5,800 bases of DNA from CAYWBU01 sp942491525 (GTDB lineage: Bacteria > Desulfobacterota > Desulfomonilia > UBA1062), in NCBI GenBank assembly GCA_942491525.1, contig CALOBW010000038.1:1-5800 (forward strand), read 5' to 3'. Below the pieces are notes generated by a model. That model did no database searches, had not been told where the DNA came from, and was given only the letters and a program-made list of their open reading frames with translations. Positions 1 through 5,765 of the stretch are shown in pieces (position 1 is the stretch's first letter; each line of letters starts with the position of its first letter). The position numbers and the translations under genes are program-made.

Positions 1-1
1 T

Positions 2-310
2 GCCGCCCTGGGCGCGGCCATCGCCTTCGGCCACCCCCTGACGATCCTGGTGGCCGGCGCGGCCTCGCCGATCACCTCCATGAACCCGACTCTGGCGGCC
101 GGCTGGTTCGCCGGCCTGACCGAAGCCTGGCTGCGCAAGCCCAAGGTGGCCGACTTTGAGAGCCTGCACGACGACATCAGCGGCGTGACCGGCTTCTGGC
201 GCAACCCCATCACCCGCATCCTGATGGTGGTGGTGCTGGCCAATCTGGGCAGCTCCATGGGCGCCTTCATCGCCATCCCGATCCTTTCGAAGATTGCGCT
301 GATCGGCTAA
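2..310 (+). CDS. TraB/PrgY-family membrane protein, C-terminal part
   Basis: This is the 3' end of a gene that begins before the window. The frame is open from base 2 to the TAA at 308-310 and gives 102 residues. The text HPLTILVAGAASPITSMNP, then AAGWFAGLTEAWLRKP and ANLGSSMGAFI, is what I know as the conserved C-terminal membrane region of the TraB family, named after the enterococcal pheromone-shutdown protein TraB/PrgY. Two hydrophobic stretches are visible: one around HPLTILVAGAASPI and one around ITRILMVVVLANLGSSMGAFIAIPIL near the end. They fit membrane segments. The conserved N-terminal TraB domain would lie upstream and cannot be seen. The role in proteobacteria is not well defined; a pheromone role should not be assumed here. 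GC-rich codon use matches the host genes. The 16-bp palindrome 17 bases after the stop may terminate this transcript. Family call is confident, function is not. Confidence 0.85.
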   Translation, partial: AALGAAIAFGHPLTILVAGAASPITSMNPTLAAGWFAGLTEAWLRKPKVADFESLHDDISGVTGFWRNPITRILMVVVLANLGSSMGAFIAIPILSKIALIG

Positions 311-326
311 CCTACCCGCTTGAAAC

Positions 327-348
327 ATCAGCCGCGGCTGATATTTTT
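327..348 (+). terminator. Perfect 16-bp palindrome plus T-run, likely intrinsic terminator
   Basis: Bases 327-342 read ATCAGCCGCGGCTGAT, an uninterrupted palindrome. As RNA it can fold into a stem of 6 bp with a CGCG loop. It is followed by five T (344-348), the layout of a Rho-independent terminator for the gene ending at 310. The stem is short and the T-run is modest. The same palindrome also sits between a -35-like TTGAAA (320-325) and a -10-like TATTTT (342-347), so an operator role is an alternative. Confidence 0.5.
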
Positions 349-353
349 ATCCC

Positions 354-755
354 ATGAACATCTACCGCTGCATGGCCGATGCGGTTCTAATCTTGCACGG
401 CCTGGTCGTACTCTTCATCCTGCTGGGGCAGCTCATGGTTATGCTGGGCGGCTGGCGCAATTGGGCCTGGGTGCGCAACCTCTGCTTCAGAAGCCTGCAC
501 CTGCTGGCCATCCTGATCGTCACGCTTCAGGCCTGGCTGAACCTGCTCTGCCCGCTGACGACTATTGAGATGAAACTGCGGGAGCTGGCCGGGCAAGAGG
601 GTTATGAGGTTAGCTTTGTGCAGTACTGGCTGAACGAGCTGCTTTACTATTCTGCGCCTTGGTGGGTGTTTGTGATTATTTATAGTTTGTTTGCTTTGGT
701 TGTGGTTGGGAGTTGGGTTTGGGTGCGGCCGGGGCATCCAAGATCATCTCAATGA
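354..755 (+). CDS. DUF2784 family small membrane protein
   Basis: This is a protein of 133 residues that I recognise as DUF2784, a family of unknown function. Diagnostic text is MADAVLILHGLVVLFILLGQ at 7-26 (families typically start with an acidic residue, then LLLH), CPLT at 66-69 followed by E72, and RELAGQEGY at 76-84. Three hydrophobic segments are seen at about 10-31, 48-65 and 103-123, so it should be an inner-membrane protein. The start is uncertain: neither ATG 354 nor the in-frame ATG 372 has a Shine-Dalgarno site. ATG 372 begins exactly at the family core, while 354 would suit a leaderless transcript from the weak promoter at 320-347. The last 100 bases are oddly G/T-rich compared with the first half, with TTG and GTT replacing CTG and GTC-type codons. 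No partner is evident; the gene lies between the TraB-like gene and the AT-rich insert. Confidence 0.82.
   Translation: MNIYRCMADAVLILHGLVVLFILLGQLMVMLGGWRNWAWVRNLCFRSLHLLAILIVTLQAWLNLLCPLTTIEMKLRELAGQEGYEVSFVQYWLNELLYYSAPWWVFVIIYSLFALVVVGSWVWVRPGHPRSSQ
708..734 (+). other. G-quadruplex-type motif at the 3' end of the DUF2784 gene
   Basis: Four G-runs occur on the + strand: 708-710, 715-717, 721-723 and 731-734, with loops of 4, 3 and 7 bases. This fits the usual G3-N1-7 pattern. It codes for V-G-S-W-V-W-V-R-P-G, so the tryptophan and glycine codons supply part of the G content. Folding in vivo is not shown. It ends about 20 bases before the stop codon, immediately upstream of the AT-rich insert. 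Confidence 0.45.
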
Positions 756-792
756 CAAAGACATTGCATAAATCACTAATCTATGAATTTAG

Positions 793-798
793 TAAAAT
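793..798 (+). promoter_or_regulatory. Possible -10 element (TAAAAT) of the AT-rich gene pair
   Basis: TAAAAT at 793-798 is a 5-of-6 match to the sigma-70 -10 consensus and lies 23 bases before the TTG start at 822. No convincing -35 sits 16-18 bases upstream; the nearest good one, TTGCAT at 764-769, is 23 bases away. The composition changes to AT-rich here, so such matches are expected by chance. The region 756-821 is nevertheless the only place for a dedicated promoter of the pair. Confidence 0.3.
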
Positions 799-821
799 AC
801 CTTCAATAAACAGAGGATATT

Positions 822-1220
822 TTGAAGATATTAAACACTCTTACAAACAACCTTGAAGGAGACACCAGAAGACAAATCTTCCGTAGATATGATGCTTTCA
901 TTAGACAGCTAGAGTACCTCAAATCTCAAAATGACCAAAAAATAATTATACTCCGCGAGGATGGCTGGAGTGACAACAAATTCAAAGTTATTTTTGCGCT
1001 CAATTCATTCTATCAGGAAGTTATTGGCCCGCTATCTAGCTCTGCACAATCAGATCGAGCAACAGGGTTAGGATCCCAAATCCCAATCGTTTATGGATCA
1101 ATGGTCAAATTCACTAGTTCACGATCCAATAAAATCCAAGAAGCCTATAATGATTTTATCCAACTAGCTTACGACTTAGATATCACTGATATGGCTACTT
1201 TGTCTCAACTCGACCAGTGA
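822..1220 (+). CDS. Unrecognised 132-residue protein, first gene of AT-rich nuclease pair
   Basis: I do not recognise this protein. It starts at TTG 822, preceded by AGAGGA at 812-817 (4 bases away, slightly short), and ends at TGA 1218-1220, sharing bases with a GTG of the next gene. It has no cysteine, signal peptide or membrane segment. The N-terminal half is charged and likely helical (about residues 12-36, rich in R, D, Q, E and aromatics). A mixed hydrophobic middle follows, then a serine-rich stretch SSSAQS, and a probable helix NKIQEAYNDFIQLAYDL near the end. Codon use is AT-rich: 23 of 60 bases are G/C in 841-900, against 47 of 60 in 4801-4860. AGA and ATA codons are frequent. Its tight coupling to a putative nuclease suggests a partner, specificity or immunity subunit; this rests on position only. 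That it is a real gene is supported by the start site, coupling and continuous frame. Confidence 0.7.
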   Translation: MKILNTLTNNLEGDTRRQIFRRYDAFIRQLEYLKSQNDQKIIILREDGWSDNKFKVIFALNSFYQEVIGPLSSSAQSDRATGLGSQIPIVYGSMVKFTSSRSNKIQEAYNDFIQLAYDLDITDMATLSQLDQ

Positions 1221-1252
1221 AATCATATTTTATCTTCACAGGAAAATTTCAG

Positions 1253-2038
1253 ATGGCGAATGATGCTTGGCTAGAATCCGTCGAAACGATGGTCGAAAGA
1301 TTCTCAAAAAAACACTCACATACATACACCAAGAAAAAGAGAGAACTCTCAGCTTCTTTTGAGATTGGCTGTTTCCACACACTATTAGGATACTATCGCA
1401 AGAAGGGATTCATACTTTCAGTCAACAACCTCACGAAAGACAATGAATTCCGCTACTTGACCACACCCAGTGGAAACCCTGCAAACTTTTCTTACGTTGT
1501 AGTCCGGGTTGGGTCTGTAGAATACGAAATCAGACAACAGTTGAAAATTTACTCACACCTCGATGATCAGATTGCATTCTCTCCAGATTTGGCCGTTGTA
1601 AAACGCAATACAACAATCGAAGAAAAAAAAGATCCCGACTATGCAAACGGGAAACGACCATTTTATCGTGTATCTAACTGCGATGTAATTGCAGCTCACG
1701 AATGCAAATCTCTTCCTCCATTTCCTGAACTTATGGTCTCATTCATTGGAATGTATATCACCGCACATACATGGCACAGTATAAATTCTGACATATGTCA
1801 TGATAATGAAACGGGCCTACACTTAGCTCCAACATTATTTGTAGGTGGGCATGCCAAAGGTCTACATCTCAAAATGATTAGAGCAATCGAAAATACATAT
1901 CCCATCAATATAGTAGTTGGTCTACATTCAGGCACATGGGACTTAGAGTCACACGATAGAATCTTAAATAAACTCAAAGTAGATTGCGATGATATTTCGG
2001 CTCTCACGTTAGACAATCTATTGATTAAGGCTAATTAA
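1253..2038 (+). CDS. Putative PD-(D/E)XK-fold nuclease, second gene of AT-rich pair
   Basis: This is a soluble protein of 261 residues from ATG 1253. I chose that start because AGGA at 1240-1243 lies 9 bases upstream. GTG 1217, which overlaps the previous stop, would add 12 residues and give 273. The residue order fits the restriction-endonuclease-like fold: a helix with a glutamate (FEIGCFHTLLGYY, E37), a beta-hairpin region, then SPDLAVV with P111-D112, then VIAAHECKS with E150-x-K152, then a hydrophobic helix (PELMVSFIGMYI). Together this gives E...PD...ExK, the metal-binding and catalytic set of this superfamily. A C-terminal strand-helix-strand part follows (LAPTLFVGGHAK ... YPINIVVGLHSG). 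The substrate is unknown; DNA cleavage is inferred. No methyltransferase is nearby, so a classical restriction-modification pair is not seen. The gene is AT-rich (19 of 60 G/C in 1861-1920), unlike the flanking genes, and ends 7 bp from the opposing gene. The PD-(D/E)XK call is made by eye and needs structure prediction. Confidence 0.68.
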   Translation: MANDAWLESVETMVERFSKKHSHTYTKKKRELSASFEIGCFHTLLGYYRKKGFILSVNNLTKDNEFRYLTTPSGNPANFSYVVVRVGSVEYEIRQQLKIYSHLDDQIAFSPDLAVVKRNTTIEEKKDPDYANGKRPFYRVSNCDVIAAHECKSLPPFPELMVSFIGMYITAHTWHSINSDICHDNETGLHLAPTLFVGGHAKGLHLKMIRAIENTYPINIVVGLHSGTWDLESHDRILNKLKVDCDDISALTLDNLLIKAN

Positions 2039-2045
2039 CATTTTC

Positions 2046-2426
2046 CTAAGAAGAGCTCAACCACGCCTCAGCCTCATCAACACTCCTAAAAACCATATGC
2101 GGCCAGGCAATCCCATCCAGGTAGACCTCCCACATGCGGCTGATGCCGTAGAGCAGATCGGACGGCGCAATCACGGCCAGCTTCACTTCGGGGTTATGCT
2201 CGGCAAGCTTTTTAAACCAGTAGGCCGCTTCGCGCACCTCATGGTTATCGGACTCCATCGAGACCACGGCGCTGTGGTCGGCCAGCAGAACCTTGACCTG
2301 CTGAATATCATTTTTATCGGGAAGGCGCTCGCGCAACGACTGCAAAACTTCAGCCGAGGTCAGATCGCCCCAATATCTGAAACAGAGGCGCTGGCCGTTC
2401 TGTTTGTAGGTAACCTGATAGGGCAT
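2046..2426 (-). CDS. Small STAS/SpoIIAA-like domain protein
   Basis: This is a protein of 126 residues with one predicted domain and no signal peptide or membrane segment. The pattern resembles the SpoIIAA-like (STAS/SEC14-type) family: a beta start (YQVTYKQNGQRLCFRYWGDL), a helix (SAEVLQSLRERL), a core strand (VKVLLADHSAVV), a long helix (EVREAAYWFKKLAEH), another strand (VKLAVIAPSDLLYG), and the ending VFRSVDEAEAWL. Members of this group are small cytoplasmic proteins that often have no assigned role. The start is well supported: AGGAGG (complement of 2434-2439) lies 7 bases upstream of the ATG. It follows the RRM gene by 59 bases on the same strand and may be the last gene of the dbpA operon, although its own strong ribosome site would also suit independent expression. 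Its stop lies 7 bp from the stop of the nuclease-like gene, with no terminator visible. I am sure the gene is real, moderately sure of the fold. Confidence 0.65.
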   Translation of the reverse strand: MPYQVTYKQNGQRLCFRYWGDLTSAEVLQSLRERLPDKNDIQQVKVLLADHSAVVSMESDNHEVREAAYWFKKLAEHNPEVKLAVIAPSDLLYGISRMWEVYLDGIAWPHMVFRSVDEAEAWLSSS

Positions 2427-2433
2427 TGTTCTT

Positions 2434-2439
2434 CCTCCT
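2434..2439 (-). promoter_or_regulatory. Strong Shine-Dalgarno site of the STAS-like gene
   Basis: The complement reads AGGAGG, a full match to the anti-Shine-Dalgarno core, 7 bases before the ATG at 2426. It fixes the start of this gene. Confidence 0.75.
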
Positions 2440-2485
2440 GCCTACCCCATATCAATGCAGGCGGCAGTAATTAAAAGCCAGGGAC

Positions 2486-2722
2486 TTAGGCTGATTCTCT
2501 GACGCGGACCCTGCTGCCGGAAATTTTCGTGCCGTCAATTGCCTTCATGGCCGCCTGGGCCTCTTCACTATCGGGCATCTCGACAAAACCAAAGCCCTTG
2601 GATTTGCCGGTGGCGTCATCCATTACAAGGGCGCAGGAGTCCACTGTGCCGTAAGCCTCAAATATTGCCTGAATTTCTGATTCCGTGGTTGATCGCTTGA
2701 GATTTCTGATTAGTAATTTCAT
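2486..2722 (-). CDS. Single-RRM RNA-binding protein
   Basis: This is a protein of 78 residues made of one RNA recognition motif and almost nothing else. RNP2 is LLIRNL at residues 3-8 and RNP1 is KGFGFVEM at 42-49. The spacing of about 38 residues and the beta-alpha-beta-beta-alpha-beta order (helix 13-24, helix 53-62, last strand RVRVRE) fit the domain. In RNP2 the usual aromatic at position 2 is Leu4, and the last RNP1 aromatic is Met49; Phe44 and Phe46, the RNA-stacking residues, are kept. It lacks the glycine-rich tail found in many bacterial and plant relatives. It should bind single-stranded RNA in the cytoplasm. A weak ribosome site (GGATAG, about 8 bases upstream) supports the start. 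It lies 34 bases after dbpA on the same strand, so co-transcription is likely and suggests a shared job in RNA folding or ribosome assembly. Confidence 0.9.
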   Translation of the reverse strand: MKLLIRNLKRSTTESEIQAIFEAYGTVDSCALVMDDATGKSKGFGFVEMPDSEEAQAAMKAIDGTKISGSRVRVRESA

Positions 2723-2756
2723 AAAGCAAACTATCCATTCCCGCGCAGATTGTCAA

Positions 2757-4127
<1,371 letters not shown>

Positions 4128-4147
4128 CTCTTTCCTTTTCGGGCCAT

Positions 4148-4162
4148 TTGGGCCACGCCCAA
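4148..4162 (-). other. Small hairpin in the dbpA leader
   Basis: TTGGGC (4148-4153) and GCCCAA (4157-4162) form a perfect 6-bp stem with a 3-base loop, 20 bases upstream of the dbpA ATG. It is too far from any T-run to be a terminator. If transcribed it would be a leader hairpin just before the ribosome site. It could be chance in GC-rich DNA. Confidence 0.35.
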
Positions 4163-4217
4163 GCATAGAACACAAATCATAGATAAAAGCCATGCCTAAG
4201 GCGCTCCCACAAATGCG

Positions 4218-4245
4218 TTGCCATAGCCCGCCAATTCTTTATACT
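4218..4245 (+). promoter_or_regulatory. Sigma-70-type promoter of the flavoprotein pair
   Basis: TTGCCA (4218-4223) and TATACT (4240-4245) each match the -35 and -10 consensus at 5 of 6 positions and are 16 bases apart. Transcription would start near 4251-4253, giving a leader of about 20 bases that carries the ribosome site. It is the best promoter match in the window, and its -10 coincides with the left arm of an inverted repeat. Confidence 0.65.
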
Positions 4246-4263
4246 GAACCTAGTGCAGTATAA
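4239..4263. promoter_or_regulatory. Inverted repeat, likely repressor operator
   Basis: TTATACTG (4239-4246) and CAGTATAA (4256-4263) are exact inverted copies separated by 9 bases. The left arm contains the -10 hexamer and the centre is near the predicted transcription start. This placement is typical of operators for dimeric repressors such as the MarR, TetR or ArsR types. No regulator gene is in the window, so the protein is unknown. A leader RNA starting inside the repeat could not form the full hairpin, which favours a DNA-level role. Confidence 0.6.
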
Positions 4264-4269
4264 GGAGGT
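4262..4269 (+). promoter_or_regulatory. Shine-Dalgarno site of the nitronate monooxygenase-family gene
   Basis: AAGGAGGT is an extended match to the ribosome-binding consensus, ending 3 bases before the ATG at 4273. It overlaps the right arm of the inverted repeat by two bases. Spacing is rather tight, but the match fixes the start. Confidence 0.75.
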
Positions 4270-4272
4270 CCC

Positions 4273-5247
4273 ATGCAGACACGCATAACCGAACTCTTCG
4301 GCATCCAGCACCCCATCATCCAGGGCGGCATGCACTATGTGGGTTTCGCCCAGCTGGCCGCGGCCGTCTCAAATGCCGGCGGCCTGGGCATCATCACCGG
4401 CCTGACCCAGAAAAGTCCGGCCGACCTGGCAGCAGAGATCGCCAGGTGCCGCGAACTGACCGACAAGCCCTTCGGCGTCAACCTGACCTTTCTGCCCACG
4501 GTCAACGCGCCCGACTATCCCGGCTACATCGAGGCCATCATTAGGGGCGGCGTGACTATTGTGGAGACGGCCGGGCGCAACCCCCAGGAGCATCTGCCCC
4601 GACTCAAGGATGCCGGCATCAGGGTGATCCACAAGTGCACCTCGGTGCGCCACGCCCTCAAGGCCGAGAGCATCGGCTGCGACGCGGTCTCGGTGGACGG
4701 CTTCGAGTGCGGCGGCCATCCGGGCGAAGATGACATCCCCAACATGATCCTGCTGCCGCGCGCCGCCGAGGAGCTCAAGATTCCCTTCGTGGCTTCGGGC
4801 GGCATGGCGGACGGCCGCAGCCTGGTGGCGGCCCTGGCCCTGGGCGCCGAGGGCATCAACATGGGCACGCGCTTCATCGCCACTAAAGAGTCGCCGGTGC
4901 ATGAAAATGTCAAACAGGCCATCCTGAATGCCAGCGAGCTCGACACGCGCCTGATCATGCGCCCTCTGCGCAACACCGAACGCGTCCTGAACAATGCGGC
5001 CGTGGAACGCCTGCTGGCAAAGGAGGGTGAGCTGGGCGCTAAGATCAGCTTCGAGGATATCATTGCGGAGGTGGCCGGCGTCTACCCAAGAATCATGCTG
5101 GAGGGCGAGCTGGACGCCGGGGCCTGGTCCTGCGGCATGGTGGCCGGCCTGATTCACGACATCCCCTCCTGTCGGGAGCTGATCGACAGGATCATGCAGC
5201 AGGCCCGGAGCATAATTACCGGCCGGCTGCAAGCCGTGCTTGATTAA
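4273..5247 (+). CDS. Nitronate monooxygenase-family FMN flavoprotein
   Basis: This is a complete protein of 324 residues with a TIM-barrel FMN fold. Visible motifs are PIIQGGM (14-20) and GGLG (36-39) at the FMN site, PFGVNL (66-71), ECGGHPGED (145-153) with the family's catalytic-type histidine H149, the phosphate-binding ASGGMADG (174-181), and GAEGINMGTRF (191-201). Family members oxidise alkyl nitronates (2-nitropropane dioxygenase activity) in the cytoplasm. The closely related FabK-type enoyl-ACP reductases and other uncharacterised oxidoreductases share these motifs, so the substrate is not certain. Length and motif order are normal. The start is fixed by AAGGAGGT just upstream. The gene is divergent from dbpA and shares a 145-base intergenic region that holds a near-consensus promoter and an inverted repeat, so it is probably repressed until induced. 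It is followed after 59 bases by a Nim-like flavoprotein gene, suggesting one transcript and a joint role in nitro-compound metabolism. Confidence 0.85.
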   Translation: MQTRITELFGIQHPIIQGGMHYVGFAQLAAAVSNAGGLGIITGLTQKSPADLAAEIARCRELTDKPFGVNLTFLPTVNAPDYPGYIEAIIRGGVTIVETAGRNPQEHLPRLKDAGIRVIHKCTSVRHALKAESIGCDAVSVDGFECGGHPGEDDIPNMILLPRAAEELKIPFVASGGMADGRSLVAALALGAEGINMGTRFIATKESPVHENVKQAILNASELDTRLIMRPLRNTERVLNNAAVERLLAKEGELGAKISFEDIIAEVAGVYPRIMLEGELDAGAWSCGMVAGLIHDIPSCRELIDRIMQQARSIITGRLQAVLD

Positions 5248-5306
5248 CAGCGCTGGTTTCAACTAGATAAACAGCATGACACCGGGAGCAGTTCAAGGAG
5301 AACAAA

Positions 5307-5765
5307 ATGCGCAGACATGAACGCGAAATCAAAGACCAGGAATCAATCGAAGCCATCATCAAAGAGGCTATAGTTTGCCGGCTGGCCATGATCGACGGCG
5401 AGTGGCCCTACATCGTGCCCATGAACTTCGGCTATCAAGACAACACCTTATACTTCCACTGCGCGCGCAAGGGGAGTAAAGCCGGGCTGCTCGAAAACAA
5501 CCCCAAGGTGGGCTTTGAGATCGACCAACCCATCGAGATCATCGAGGGTGAGAAGGCCTGCAGATGGACCCAGAAGTACCGCAGCGTCATCGGCACCGGA
5601 GAGGCCAGCTTCATCGAAGACATGGATGAAAAACGCACCGCCATGGACATCATCATGGCCCAGTACAGTGACGGCCAGTGGGACTATCCGGACAAGATGC
5701 TCGGGGTGATGGGCTTCGTCAAGGTTGAGATCCGCGAGATGCGGGCCAAGGCTAACGCCAGCTGA
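5307..5765 (+). CDS. Pyridoxamine 5'-phosphate oxidase-like (Nim-type) FMN-binding protein
   Basis: This is a complete protein of 152 residues of the FMN-binding split-barrel group. The opening MRRHEREI, then VCRLAMIDGEWPYIVPMNFGY (about 23-43), LYFHCARKGSK (48-58) with H51, NPKVGFEID (65-73), EKACRWTQKYRSVIGTGEA (82-100) and the end GFVKVEIREM are typical of proteins annotated as pyridoxamine 5'-phosphate oxidase family or NimA-like. Nim proteins reduce 5-nitroimidazoles, but most members have no proven substrate and true PdxH activity is unlikely for this short type. The start is supported by AAGGAG (5295-5300), 6 bases upstream. Its position after a nitronate monooxygenase-family gene, without an intervening terminator, suggests co-transcription and protection against nitro compounds or a general flavin-dependent redox role. 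Family call is strong; substrate is inference. Confidence 0.87.
   Translation: MRRHEREIKDQESIEAIIKEAIVCRLAMIDGEWPYIVPMNFGYQDNTLYFHCARKGSKAGLLENNPKVGFEIDQPIEIIEGEKACRWTQKYRSVIGTGEASFIEDMDEKRTAMDIIMAQYSDGQWDYPDKMLGVMGFVKVEIREMRAKANAS

Noticed and set aside
1789..1800. 12-bp perfect palindrome TGACATATGTCA
   Set aside because: It lies inside the nuclease-like coding region, has no partner copies that I see, and is short enough to occur by chance in AT-rich DNA.
822..2038. Classical restriction-modification system
   Set aside because: No methyltransferase motifs (such as DPPY/NPPY or PCQ with a SAM-binding FxGxG) are found in either gene or elsewhere in the window.
756..2045. Insertion sequence or integrative element
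   Set aside because: No transposase or integrase, terminal inverted repeats or target-site duplications are visible around the AT-rich pair.
2097..2474. 125-codon open frame on the + strand opposite the STAS-like gene
   Set aside because: It is the complement of a gene that has a full Shine-Dalgarno site and a coherent domain pattern; its own protein text has no recognisable motif.
2469..2488. Weak AGCC/GGCT stem with four T after the RRM gene (leftward)
   Set aside because: A 4-bp stem with a 9-base loop is too weak to call a terminator.
5248..5255. CAGCGCTG palindrome just after the first flavoprotein gene
   Set aside because: Only 8 bp and not followed by a T-run, so it is not a convincing terminator between the two genes.
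4369..5262. Long open frame of 297 codons on the minus strand
   Set aside because: It lies antisense to the well-supported nitronate monooxygenase-family gene. The predicted protein is low-complexity, rich in A, G, H, D and Q, with no family resemblance, as expected from the GC-rich opposite strand.
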